Positions 14,184-24,100 of a stretch of DNA of 25,386 nucleotides are shown here, piece after piece. The stretch covers positions 1 through 25,386 of the forward strand of contig CAJUPY010000029.1 of assembly GCA_910588035.1 (NCBI GenBank), read 5' to 3'. The stretch's first letter is position 1, and each line of letters starts with the position of its first letter. The stretch comes from an uncultured Muribaculaceae bacterium. GTDB lineage: Bacteria > Bacteroidota > Bacteroidia > Bacteroidales > Muribaculaceae. The translations under genes were made by a program, and so were the position numbers. The notes beneath the pieces are model-generated. The model made no database searches. It was given only the letters and a program-made list of their open reading frames with translations, and was not told the origin of the DNA.

Positions 14184-14702
14184 ATGGAATACATCAAATC
14201 AAAGATCCGCGACGTCTATGATTTCCCTAAAAAAGGGATAGTCTTCAAAGATCTCACCACAGTCTTCAAAGATCCGCGCGCACTCCACATCATCGGCTGG
14301 GACCTGTCGCAGATCTACCGTGACAAGGGTGTGACCAAAGTTGTCGGCATCGAATCAAGAGGTTTCATCGGAGGTTCCATTCTCGCCTTTGAGCTCGGTG
14401 CGGGATTTGTTCCTGTACGCAAGCCCGGCAAACTGCCCGCCGACACAATCAAGGCAAGCTACGAGAAAGAATATGGCACCGACACGATCGAGATTCACCG
14501 CGACGCGATCACCGAAGATGACATAGTAGTTCTTCACGATGACGTGCTCGCCACCGGCGGAACGATGCTCGCGGCTTACAACCTTGTCAAAAGCATGAAT
14601 CCGAAAAAGATCTACATCAACTTCATCATCGAACTTTCAGAACTCGGCGGACGTTCTATTCTCCCCGACGATGTCCAGGTGACATCACTGATTAAATATT
14701 GA
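14184..14702 (+). CDS. apt: Adenine phosphoribosyltransferase
   Basis: A 172-residue purine-salvage enzyme making AMP from adenine and PRPP. It starts MEYIKSKIRDVYDFPKKGIVFKD, the family N terminus. The PRPP motif VVLHDDVLATGGTML is near residues 115-129, and the adenine-site GIESRGFIGG segment is present. An upstream in-frame ATG at 14118 would add 22 residues, but these are encoded by parS and its flank, so 14184 is preferred. It sits 76 bases after mnmG and four bases before uvrC. Confidence 0.95.
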   Translation: MEYIKSKIRDVYDFPKKGIVFKDLTTVFKDPRALHIIGWDLSQIYRDKGVTKVVGIESRGFIGGSILAFELGAGFVPVRKPGKLPADTIKASYEKEYGTDTIEIHRDAITEDDIVVLHDDVLATGGTMLAAYNLVKSMNPKKIYINFIIELSELGGRSILPDDVQVTSLIKY

Positions 14703-14706
14703 CATA

Positions 14707-16548
14707 TTGGCCAAACACGACAAGAACAAATCTCCCGAACTGAGGGAGAAAATATCAATACTACCCGATACCCCCGGCGTCTACATGTATTTTGACGCCG
14801 AGGGTACGGTGATTTATGTAGGCAAGGCAAAGAACCTGAAACGGCGTGTGTCGTCATATTTCAACCGCACCCACGACTCGCTGAAAACCAACCTTCTTGT
14901 GAGAGCCATCGCCGACATGAAATATATCGTCGTGCCTACCGAGCAAGACGCGCTCAACCTCGAGTCGTCAATGATCAAGGAGTATCAGCCCCGCTACAAC
15001 GTGCTTTTGAAAGACGACAAGAGCTACCCATGGATTGTGGTTACCAACGAACATTTTCCGAGAGTATTCATGACCCGTCAGAAAATCAAGGACGGATCGA
15101 AATATTTCGGACCCTACACCGATGTGACAATGGCGCGTACTGTTCTTGAGCTTATCAGGGAACTCTATCCGCTCAGAACCTGCCGCCATGCCATCACCCC
15201 CGAATACATCGGGCGGGGCAAGGGTAGGCTATGCCTTGAATACCACCTGAAAAAATGCGGAGGATGTTGCAGAGGGCTCGTGGCCGAAGAGGAATACCGC
15301 GGCTATATCGACCGCATAAAACAGATTCTGAGAGGCGAGACACGCGAGCTTCTCGAATATCTTCGTGAGGAGATGCAACGTCTGGCCTCGGAGCTGAAAT
15401 TTGAAGAAGCACAGATTCTGAAACAGAAATATCAACACCTCGAGCGATATCAGGCCAAGAGCGCGATCGTCAGCACGACGATCGAGGAGACTGATGTTTT
15501 CGGCATCGACGATGACGACAGAGACGTCTACATCAACTACATGCACGTGCGCCGCGGAGCCGTCGTCAGGAGTGTGACGCTCCACTACAAACGCCGCCTC
15601 GACGAGAGCCGCTCCGACCTGCTGCTTTTGGCCATGAACGAGATCTCGACACAGCTCGATGTCAGATTCAGCGAGGTTATCGTCGCCGAAATACCGGAAA
15701 TGATACCCGACGGAGTCACATTCACTGTTCCACAGCGCGGCGACAAGTCACTTTTGCTCAAAGTCTCGGAGAAAAACGCGCGCCAGAACAAGATAGACGC
15801 CCTAAAACATCTTGAGAAACGAAATCCGGAGGAACGCACCATGCGTGTGATGGAGCGCATGAAAGCAGATTTCAGGCTTACAGAACTGCCGCGTCACATA
15901 GAGTGTTTCGACAACTCAAACATCCAGGGCACAAACCCGGTGGCATCGTGCGTGGTGTTCCGCGACGGCAAACCATCGAAAAAAGACTACCGCCACTTCA
16001 ACATCAAGACCGTCGTCGGTCCTGACGATTTCGCCTCAATGAAAGAGGTTCTGACACGCCGTTACACCCGTTTGATGGAAGAGGGTGAGGAGCTGCCGCA
16101 GCTGATCGTGGTCGACGGAGGAAAAGGACAGCTCAGCGCAGCCGTCGAAGCTCTCGACGAGATCGGCCTCAGAGGCCGCATAGCCGTTGTCGGCATCGCC
16201 AAGAGACTTGAGGAAATCTTCTTTCCGGGTGACTCCGTTCCGCTTTACATCAACAAAAACTCAGAATCACTCAGAATCGTGCAGCATCTGCGCGACGAAG
16301 CACACCGCTTCGGCATCACCCACCACCGCAACCGGCGGTCGAAGAGCCAGACCGTTAGCGAGCTCGACTCGATAAAAGGGGTGGGAGAGGCCACCCGCGA
16401 CGCGCTTCTGAAACACTTCAGGAGTGTCAAACGTATACGCGAGGCCACGACCGACGCCATAGCCGAAATTGTTGGTCCGGCAAAGGCACGCCTGATAAAA
16501 GACGCGCTGATGCAATCAAACAAAAAATCAGACAAGGAGGAAAAATGA
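14707..16548 (+). CDS. uvrC: Excinuclease ABC subunit C
   Basis: A 613-residue nucleotide-excision-repair nuclease. The GIY-YIG domain is near residues 18-100 (GVYMYF...VIYVGKAKNLKRR), the cysteine-rich segment follows (CLEYHLKKCGGCCRG), the UVR helix pair is near 205-240, the RNase-H-like domain in the middle (FDNSNIQG...VVDGGKGQL) and helix-hairpin-helix motifs at the C terminus. The start appears to be TTG at 14707; no ATG in frame precedes the GIY motif and an in-frame stop lies at 14689. Its last codons contain the Shine-Dalgarno sequence of the next gene, with a four-base overlap. Confidence 0.95.
   Translation: MAKHDKNKSPELREKISILPDTPGVYMYFDAEGTVIYVGKAKNLKRRVSSYFNRTHDSLKTNLLVRAIADMKYIVVPTEQDALNLESSMIKEYQPRYNVLLKDDKSYPWIVVTNEHFPRVFMTRQKIKDGSKYFGPYTDVTMARTVLELIRELYPLRTCRHAITPEYIGRGKGRLCLEYHLKKCGGCCRGLVAEEEYRGYIDRIKQILRGETRELLEYLREEMQRLASELKFEEAQILKQKYQHLERYQAKSAIVSTTIEETDVFGIDDDDRDVYINYMHVRRGAVVRSVTLHYKRRLDESRSDLLLLAMNEISTQLDVRFSEVIVAEIPEMIPDGVTFTVPQRGDKSLLLKVSEKNARQNKIDALKHLEKRNPEERTMRVMERMKADFRLTELPRHIECFDNSNIQGTNPVASCVVFRDGKPSKKDYRHFNIKTVVGPDDFASMKEVLTRRYTRLMEEGEELPQLIVVDGGKGQLSAAVEALDEIGLRGRIAVVGIAKRLEEIFFPGDSVPLYINKNSESLRIVQHLRDEAHRFGITHHRNRRSKSQTVSELDSIKGVGEATRDALLKHFRSVKRIREATTDAIAEIVGPAKARLIKDALMQSNKKSDKEEK
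16532..16547 (+). promoter_or_regulatory. Strong Shine-Dalgarno at the uvrC/kinase junction
   Basis: AAGGAGG lies just before AAAA and the ATG at 16545, inside the last codons of uvrC. Most genes in the window have no such motif; the other clear case is before hpf. Confidence 0.6.
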
Positions 16549-17333
16549 CCGAACTGCGAACACAAAATGTAACCCGCTACATTGTTCCGCTCAGAGAGGG
16601 CGGATCACTCCCGGCCCTCGCCGAGGCCGACGACATGTTCAAATATGTCGTCAAATTCAGGGGTGCGGGCCATGGTACAAAGGCACTGGTATCGGAGCTG
16701 ATCGGCGGTGAGATCGCCCGCAAAGCCGGACTGAGGGTACCGGAACTTGTATTTCTGAACGTCGACGAAGAGTTCGGGCGCACCGAGGCCGACGAGGAGA
16801 TTCAAGACCTCCTGAAAGGCTCGCGCGGCCTCAACATCGGGTTGCATTTTCTCGACGGCGCAATGACACTCGACCCCTATGCCAACCATGTCGACGAGAT
16901 CGAGGCGTCGAAAATAGTGTGGCTCGACTCCTTCCTGACCAATGTCGACCGTACGTTCAGAAACACCAACATGCTTGTCTGGCACGGCGAGACCTGGCTG
17001 ATCGACCACGGAGCCGCGCTCTATTTCCACCACACCTGGAACGGTTGGGAGAAGACCGCGATAACCCCGTTTCCCTACATCAAGGACCACGCGCTGATCA
17101 GACGCGCCACACATCTTGACGAAGCCGACAGGGAGATGCGACAACTCATCACGCCCGGAGCGATCACCGAGATTATCGACGCCATACCCACACAGTGGCT
17201 CGAATATGACAACGGCGAGGGCGATGCCGAAAGCAACCGATCAGTCTACAAAGAATTCCTGACCCGCAGACTTGAAAATTCAGAAACATTTCTAAAACAA
17301 GCCCAAGATGCTCACCGACTGTCACTTATATGA
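16545..17333 (+). CDS. HipA-like kinase (HipA_2 type), no HipB partner
   Basis: A 262-residue protein resembling the C-terminal kinase part of HipA. Visible kinase elements are a probable ATP-contacting K37 (KYVVKF), the catalytic loop NVDRTFRNTNML with D135, N140 and N142, and the metal-binding IDHGAAL with D154. It lacks the HipA N-terminal domain and no HTH antitoxin gene is nearby, so it is not a classical hipBA toxin module. It is followed by a DUF3037 gene with a 26-base overlap, a pairing I recall from other bacteria. A strong AAGGAGG precedes the start by five bases, unusual for this phylum. Target unknown; kinase activity is inferred. Confidence 0.82.
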   Translation: MTELRTQNVTRYIVPLREGGSLPALAEADDMFKYVVKFRGAGHGTKALVSELIGGEIARKAGLRVPELVFLNVDEEFGRTEADEEIQDLLKGSRGLNIGLHFLDGAMTLDPYANHVDEIEASKIVWLDSFLTNVDRTFRNTNMLVWHGETWLIDHGAALYFHHTWNGWEKTAITPFPYIKDHALIRRATHLDEADREMRQLITPGAITEIIDAIPTQWLEYDNGEGDAESNRSVYKEFLTRRLENSETFLKQAQDAHRLSLI

Positions 17334-17697
17334 ATATGCCATTGTACGCTACATGCCGTCGGTAGCCCGTGAGGAATTCATCAACATCGGGCTGATCATG
17401 ATGTGCAAGCGTAAACGCTGGATCAGATTTCGGCATATGATTGATAATGAACGCCTTAAACGATTCAGCACCGTTCCACACACGCCGGCTGAGATCGAAG
17501 CGCAACTCAAGTCGTTTGAAGCACTCTGCGACAACGACCCCAAGGCAGGGCCGCTCTCACAGACACCTGTCGAAGAACGCTTCCGCTGGCTGACGGCCGT
17601 CAGATCGGCATGCATCACAACCTCACGGCCACATCCGGGCGAGACACCCGATCTCGACTCGACGTTTGAAAACCTGTTCTCCGAACTGATTTCCTAA
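17308..17697 (+). CDS. DUF3037 protein, partner of the HipA-like kinase
   Basis: A 129-residue cytosolic protein. The N-terminal part YEYAIVRYMPSVAREEFINIGLIMMCKRKRWIRFR fits the DUF3037 signature (a Tyr-rich start, then R-E-F-x-N-[IV]-G). The C-terminal half is helical with FRWLTAVRSACITTSRP. It has no signal peptide. The start lies inside the kinase gene (26-base overlap), so the two are translated together. Function unknown; it may be the regulator or substrate of the kinase, which is inference from the pairing. Confidence 0.82.
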   Translation: MLTDCHLYEYAIVRYMPSVAREEFINIGLIMMCKRKRWIRFRHMIDNERLKRFSTVPHTPAEIEAQLKSFEALCDNDPKAGPLSQTPVEERFRWLTAVRSACITTSRPHPGETPDLDSTFENLFSELIS

Positions 17698-17703
17698 CCA
17701 ACC

Positions 17704-20013
17704 ATGAAACCGATCATCACATCACTTATCGCAACAATCTCTCTTACGGCATCGGCCAACACCGACAGTCTGACACTACATTTCGACAAACCGGCACGTT
17801 TCTTTGAAGAGACACTTGTCATAGGCAACGGGCGCATCGGCGCAGCAATCTACGGCGACACCCACACTGACCGGCTGTCGCTTAACGACATCACACTCTG
17901 GACCGGCGAACCCGACACTGACAAAGCCCCGGCCGACAGCCACGAGACCCTCAGAAAAATCAGACAAGCACTCGACAACGAAGACTACCGTGCGGCCGAC
18001 AGCCTGCACCGACGCCTGCAGGGACGATACACCAACTGCTATCAGCCGTTGGGAAACCTGCTGATCGAGTATGACCACAAAGGCGAACCTTCAGATTACA
18101 GCCGGAAACTCGACCTCAACACCGCCACAGCCACGACAGCATATGGCGAACCGGGCCACAGATTCACCACAACCTGTTTCGCCTCCAACCCCGACTCGGT
18201 CATAGTAGCTGTTCTGAAATCTGATTCACCCGAGGGCATGAACGCAACCGTCAGGTTTGAGTCTCTGTTGCCCCACAAGACCGAATCAAACGGCAACCGC
18301 ATCACAGCGACGGGCCACACAGCCTACTACGCCTACCCGAACTACGTCAAGGAAGTCAAAGAGAAACACCTCTATGACGACGACCGCGGCACACGCTTCA
18401 TGACAATCATCGATGTCGAGAACACCGGCGGAAAGATCACACCGACACCCGACGGAACTCTCAGGCTCAGCGGAGTCAGGGAAGCGGTGATGCGCATCGC
18501 CAATGCAACCTCATTCAACGGCTTTGACAAAAACCCTGCCACCGAGGGACGCGACTACGTCTCCGAGGTCAACCGCACGATCGAAAAAAGCCGCCTGATG
18601 TCAGCCGCCGAGCTGCATCGCCGCCACATTGACGACTACGGCGAACTCTTCGGACGGGTGAGTCTTGACTTAGGGACAACCGAAGACTCTATCGCCGCCC
18701 TTCCGACCGACCAACAGTTGAAGCTCTATGGCGACCTCAGTCAGAACAATCCCGACCTTGAGGAGCTGTATTTCCAATTTGGCCGCTACCTGCTGATCTC
18801 ATCATCGCGCACCGACGGCGTGCCGGCCAACCTCCAGGGACTATGGAACGAACGGCTCGTGCCACCGTGGAGCAGCAATTACACGATCAACATCAATCTT
18901 GAAGAAAACTACTGGCCGGCGTGCGTGACCAATCTCGCCGAACTCGAACGTCCGCTGTTCGGCTTCATCAGAAATCTCAGCGTCAACGGTGCGAAAGCGG
19001 CGCGTGACTACTATGGAATGCCCGGGTGGTGTGCCGGTCACAACAGCGACATATGGGCCATCGCCAACCCCGTCGGCGAGCAGAAAGGGAGTCCGGTGTG
19101 GGCCAACTGGACCATGGGAGGCGCATGGCTCGCCACCCACATTTTCAACCACTACCTGTTCACCCGCGACCGACACTTCCTCGCCGATAACTATCGCACA
19201 CTGCGCGGTGCCGCCGAATTCTGCATGGGCTGGCTTGTGGATAAAAACGGAGAACTGATGACGTCGCCCGGCACATCGCCCGAGAATGTCTACATCACCG
19301 ACAAAGGCTATAAAGGAGCCACGCTCTATGGTTCAACAGCAGATCTCGCAATTGTACGCCAGTGTCTGCTCGACACACGCGACGCCGCCCGTGAGCTCGG
19401 CATCGACGACACCCTCGCCGGCAAGATCGACGACACCCTGGCCAGACTCGCCCCCTACCGCGTCGGCAAGAACGGAAACCTCAGGGAGTGGTATCACGAC
19501 TGGGATGACCAAGACCCCCGTCACCGCCATCAGTCACATTTGTTCGGCATCTTCCCGGGACGTCATCTCGGAGCCGACAGCGACAGCACGATTCTCGACG
19601 CCGCCCGCCGCACACTCGAGATCAAAGGAGACAACACCACAGGTTGGAGCACAGGGTGGAGAGTGAACCTCTATGCACGCTTGGGTGAAGGAGAGAAAGC
19701 CTACAGAATGTATCGCCGTCTGCTGAAATATGTCAGCCCCGACGGCTACAAAGGTGATGACGCACGACGTGGCGGAGGCACGTATCCCAATCTGCTCGAC
19801 GCACACTCGCCGTTCCAGATCGACGGTAATTTCGGCGGTGCGGCCGGTGTGGCCGAAATGCTGCTTCAGTCCACTCCCGGCTCGGTGAAACTTTTACCGG
19901 CACTGCCCGAACAATGGAAAAACGGAAGCTTCAAAGGTCTGAGAACACGCGACGGACACACCATTGATGCCACCTGGCGCGACGGAAAGATTATCTCCGT
20001 CACAGAAAGGTAG
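17704..20013 (+). CDS. Glycoside hydrolase family 95 (alpha-L-fucosidase or alpha-L-galactosidase)
   Basis: A 769-residue exported enzyme with a signal peptide at about 1-18 (ending TASA), an N-terminal beta domain (FDKPARFFEETLVIGNGRIGAAIYG), and an (alpha/alpha)6 catalytic domain. By motif alignment with Bifidobacterium AfcA, the general acid is E527 (TSPGTSPEN), the assisting asparagines are N396 and N398 (YTININ) and the aspartate is D707 (IDGNFGG). The residue two before the first Asn is T394, where plant and bifidobacterial fucosidases have His; a Thr there was linked, as I recall, to alpha-L-galactosidase activity. It follows the DUF3037 gene by six bases and is ended by the terminator at 20041. 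No SusC/SusD pair is nearby. Confidence 0.93.
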   Translation: MKPIITSLIATISLTASANTDSLTLHFDKPARFFEETLVIGNGRIGAAIYGDTHTDRLSLNDITLWTGEPDTDKAPADSHETLRKIRQALDNEDYRAADSLHRRLQGRYTNCYQPLGNLLIEYDHKGEPSDYSRKLDLNTATATTAYGEPGHRFTTTCFASNPDSVIVAVLKSDSPEGMNATVRFESLLPHKTESNGNRITATGHTAYYAYPNYVKEVKEKHLYDDDRGTRFMTIIDVENTGGKITPTPDGTLRLSGVREAVMRIANATSFNGFDKNPATEGRDYVSEVNRTIEKSRLMSAAELHRRHIDDYGELFGRVSLDLGTTEDSIAALPTDQQLKLYGDLSQNNPDLEELYFQFGRYLLISSSRTDGVPANLQGLWNERLVPPWSSNYTININLEENYWPACVTNLAELERPLFGFIRNLSVNGAKAARDYYGMPGWCAGHNSDIWAIANPVGEQKGSPVWANWTMGGAWLATHIFNHYLFTRDRHFLADNYRTLRGAAEFCMGWLVDKNGELMTSPGTSPENVYITDKGYKGATLYGSTADLAIVRQCLLDTRDAARELGIDDTLAGKIDDTLARLAPYRVGKNGNLREWYHDWDDQDPRHRHQSHLFGIFPGRHLGADSDSTILDAARRTLEIKGDNTTGWSTGWRVNLYARLGEGEKAYRMYRRLLKYVSPDGYKGDDARRGGGTYPNLLDAHSPFQIDGNFGGAAGVAEMLLQSTPGSVKLLPALPEQWKNGSFKGLRTRDGHTIDATWRDGKIISVTER

Positions 20014-20040
20014 CAATTTGCCTAAATAACGACACAACCA

Positions 20041-20080
20041 AGATGCATCGTGAAATTATCGCGGTGCATCTCTTTTTTTT
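20041..20080 (+). terminator. Intrinsic terminator after the GH95 gene
   Basis: AGATGCATCG (20041-20050) pairs with CGGTGCATCT (20062-20071), one G.T pair, 11-base loop, followed by C and eight T. The AT-rich stretch after it (20081-20229) must hold the promoter of the next gene; TATTTTTG at 20115-20122 fits the -7 element but I found no well-placed -33 element. Confidence 0.88.
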
Positions 20081-20229
20081 GATTAAATTTCTGATAATAA
20101 TTGTTAATTTCTGTTATTTTTGTAATAAAAGAAAACACAAGGGTCGAAATAATGCGTAAATTAGCACCCGGATAATACCTTGGAAACTACAATCGGTAAA
20201 CAAACATCATCATATTAACAACTTAACCC

Positions 20230-21132
20230 ATGAGAAAAAAATTCTTTTCGGTTGCCCTGCTCTGTTCAGCCCTATGGGCCTCAGGTCAGGTGGTCACTGT
20301 CGGCACGGTCAGCAAAATCAACCTGCCCTCTGACGTGAAAGTCTCACAACCGACAATCAGCCCCGACGGGAGCTTCGTCGTCGTGTCAGACCTCAACAAT
20401 CCAACACTGAAAACGGTCGATTTGAAATCGGGGAAAACCAAAACCTTGACCGCAAACGGTTCGGGACGCGGAGTCCAGATCAGCGCCGACGGTTCAAAGG
20501 TCGTCTACCGCCAGTCGACCGTAAACAACAAACATCTGCGCTACTCATCGCTCAAGAGCGTCGACGTAGCTACCGGAGCCGAGACCGAGCTGGTCAAACC
20601 GACCCGCAACCTCGACGGTTTCGCAGTCAACGGCAATAACGTCGTGGCACTCGAGAAGCGCAAGATGAAAACCAAGAATCTCGCCGGACAGAAAGCTACC
20701 CGCGACGTAGCCGTCTCGATCGAGCGCGGCCACCTCAACGTCACCGTCAACGGCAAGACCACCACGATCGACCCGCAGGGCCGCTCAAGCTATCTGTGGC
20801 CCCAGCTGTCGCCCGACGGAACGAAGATCGTCTACTGGGCCGCCTATCTCGGCTGCTTCGTTTGCAACCTCGACGGCTCAAATCCGATCAGCCTCGGCGA
20901 GATCCGCGCCGCACGCTGGATCGACAACAACACCGTCGTCGGCCAACGCGACACCGACAACGGCGAGGTGATCACAGCTTCTGAACTCGTCGCCGCCAAC
21001 CTCGACGGCAAAACCCAGGTGCTGACCGACGGAAACATCATAGCCCTGAATCCGACAGTGTCGGCCGACGGTTCGAAAATCGCTTTCTCGACAGCCGACG
21101 GACAACTCTATCTTATGAACATCAGCAAATAA
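20230..21132 (+). CDS. Exported PD40/TolB-like beta-propeller protein
   Basis: A 300-residue protein with a signal peptide (about 1-19, ending WASG, mature start near Q20). It contains repeated WD40-like (PD40) motifs: TISPDGSFVVVSD, QISADGSKVVYRQ, QLSPDGTKIVYWA and TVSADGSKIAFST, each with the S-x-D-G-[ST]-x-[IV] core. Such modules form beta-propellers like that of TolB and often accompany secreted hydrolases. No enzyme motif is seen, so it is probably a binding or scaffold protein of the envelope. It precedes the amidase gene by 23 bases and is likely co-transcribed with it. Confidence 0.85.
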   Translation: MRKKFFSVALLCSALWASGQVVTVGTVSKINLPSDVKVSQPTISPDGSFVVVSDLNNPTLKTVDLKSGKTKTLTANGSGRGVQISADGSKVVYRQSTVNNKHLRYSSLKSVDVATGAETELVKPTRNLDGFAVNGNNVVALEKRKMKTKNLAGQKATRDVAVSIERGHLNVTVNGKTTTIDPQGRSSYLWPQLSPDGTKIVYWAAYLGCFVCNLDGSNPISLGEIRAARWIDNNTVVGQRDTDNGEVITASELVAANLDGKTQVLTDGNIIALNPTVSADGSKIAFSTADGQLYLMNISK

Positions 21133-21155
21133 CCCTAAAGCGCTATCACTGAAAA

Positions 21156-24100
21156 ATGAAAAAGATCATTATCGCATCTGCAATGGCGCTTCTCGCCGGC
21201 GGCGCCTCGATGCAGGCAAAAACAGCCGACGAACTGAGAATCTACATCAACCCCGGCCACGGCTCATTCACGGCCGACGACCGTCCCTGTCAGATCATCG
21301 GACGCAATGCCTACTCGGCCACCAACACCGACTCGGCAGGTTTCTATGAGTCAAACACCGACCTTATCAAAGGTTTCGGCGTGTTGGAGAAACTGATTCA
21401 ATATGGTGTCAAATTTGACCGCACCCTCAACCAGACCGGCGAACGCTGGCAGATCGGTGCCGCACGCGACCTGTCGAACAACATCGTCATGAGCCGCGTC
21501 AAAAACGGCCCGTATTTCGACAACAACCTTACCACAAATCAGATCAACGCTGAAATCAAGAAAATCAAAGGCGATCGCGAACTGGCCGACTGCACCGAAG
21601 AAGAAAAGGCCCAGATCGCAAAGTGGGAAGAACAGAAAATACACACCGTCCACTACAACCGCAACCTCTCGGAAATATGTGAGGAAGTCGAGGCCAACAA
21701 CTTCGACATGTTCATCTCGATCCACTCAAATGCGACTGGAGAGGGATCTACAACCAACTACGCGCTTTTCCTATATCGCGGATATGACGCTCACTCGACC
21801 GAGTTTGAACAGACCTGCTACAACATGGCCAAGGCATGCTGGCCCTACGCCATTGCCAACGAGCACATGACCTGGAGCGCGTACAGCGCGACAAAGATGA
21901 ACCTTCGCGGCGACATCGACTACTATGGCAAAAGCTCGACAGGCTCTCTCGGCTACAAAGGCAATCTCGGCGTTCTTAAGCACGGCACCCCCGGCTTCCT
22001 GGTCGAGGGATATTTCCACACCTACCAGCCCGCACGCCACCGCGCCATGAACGACGATGTCAACATCATGGAAGGATATGAGTATGCCCGCGGCATCGCC
22101 GACTACTTCAACCTCAAGAAAGAGTCTACCGGCGACATCTACGGCATCGTGCGTGACCTCCACGAGAAATTCACCCACAAACTCTACACTCCCGCTCCGA
22201 CAAGCGACGACATCTATCTGCCTCTCAACGGCGTGACCGTCACCCTCAAGAAAGATGGCAAGGAAGTCGACAAGCGTGTGACCGACAACTGGTATAACGG
22301 AGCATATGTTTTCAAAGACATCGAACCGGGCAAATATACCCTCGAGTTCGCCCACCACGACTACAAGGAGATCGATCCGGTCGAAGTCGAAGTGAAGGCA
22401 GCCTCGACAGCCTATCCTGTCGCGAAAATGGAGAACGTAGGCTACGAACCTCCGAAAATCGTCTATGTAACCTATCCCGACGAGTTCAACATTCCGGCCA
22501 TGGGACCGCAGTCGACCTACAACTTCAATAAAGTCTACGGCGACCAGGCAATCGAGGTCCTCGCAGGCAAGACTATCAAACGTGCCATTGCAGCCGGTGA
22601 CCTCGTCTACATTCTCGCTCTCGACGAGAACCAGGCACCGACCGTCGTTGTCTACAACACCGACAAGAAAGAGGTCGTGCGCACCCTCTCGACCGAAGGC
22701 ACCGCAGGTGACATACGCGTTCTGAGCGACATCGCCCTGACCGCCGACGGCGTTCTGGTCGGCATCAACAAAGCCAAAGGATCGTTCAACGGCGCGGCCA
22801 ATGTCAACGTCTACAAGTGGACCAACAACGAAGAAGACAACATTGCCGAAGGCGCACCCGCGAAATGGTTCTCTGCCAACAACGTCGGTAACTGGAGCAA
22901 CGGCATCACCGGAGAGTCAATGGCATTTGCCGGAACCTCGACCGACGGAACCCTGCTCTACACCGCTGTCACCTCAGCCGCTTCAGGCAACCTGCGCATC
23001 GTCAAGGTAGCGATTGCCAACGGAGTGAACGCCGGAGCATATCACATGAACCACAACAGCAACGAGAACGGCAACGAACCCGCCATGGGCAACTATCAGC
23101 TCAACATCTCACCGGCCGATGACAACAACTTCATCTTGACCGGAGAGAAGACGGGTGCAGCCGAGTATGTCTGCGCACCCGCCGCAGCCGGAGTACCCAC
23201 CCCGGTGAGCACAATGGGCAACGTGGCCGACAAAGCCGCATATCGCGTTCAGATGTTCAAATATGCAGGTGCAAGCTACATGGCAGTAGCCTCGACAGCC
23301 GAAGGCAAGAACGTCGGTGTCACCCTCGTTGACATCACCAACGGCTTGAAGAACGCCAAGGCTATCAAGACCGTCAACACCGACATCGATCCGTCGGAAC
23401 TTCCCGGCGTGGTAGCCATGGGTCAGACCCTCGTCACCCGCGACCTCGAAAACAATGTCACCGACGGTTGGATGAACCTCTATGTTGCACGTGCCGAAGG
23501 CATGTCACGCTTCACCACCAAATCGGTAGAACAGCCCGTCAGCCGCGCAGCCTTCGCCTATGACCTCACTCAGGAAGGCGACAGCAAGACCGGCTACACC
23601 CTCTCGTTCAAGTCGATCGCCGACGCCCCCGAGGCTGAGATCGTTCTGACCGACGCCGACGGCAACGAGACCGTCATTCCGGCAGGTGAGGTCAAGAGCG
23701 GCGACAACAGTGTCACCGTGACACCCGAGCAGCTCACAGAAAAAGCCACCTACAACTGGGCCGTCCGTGTCAAATCAGAGCCTAACGGCGTTGCCGGACG
23801 TGTCTTCACAGCAGCAGCCCGCGGCAAAGACTCACGCGGTGGTGTGGTCTTCATCAACGACACCGAGAGCGACAACTTCGGTAAGATCGTCGTTTCTAAC
23901 GGTAACGCGCTCGGAATCGACCTCTATGACGCAGCACTCAACCATCTCGGCAACTACTTCAAGGGCGACAGCCGCTTCAACGCCGGCAACGCAGCCTCTA
24001 CATTCCGTGCAGGCCAGCGCGACGGCATAGCCTACATCGTCGACTGGAGCGACAAGGGCGCGGGCTACTGGATGTTTGACCCGTCAGATCCTACCAAACT

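Noticed and set aside
16545..17697. Classical hipBA toxin-antitoxin locus
   Set aside because: There is no HTH antitoxin gene, and the kinase lacks the HipA N-terminal domain.
20115..20122. TATTTTTG as promoter of the PD40 protein gene
   Set aside because: It fits the -7 consensus, but no TTG lies 19-21 bases upstream; in such AT-rich sequence the match is weak.
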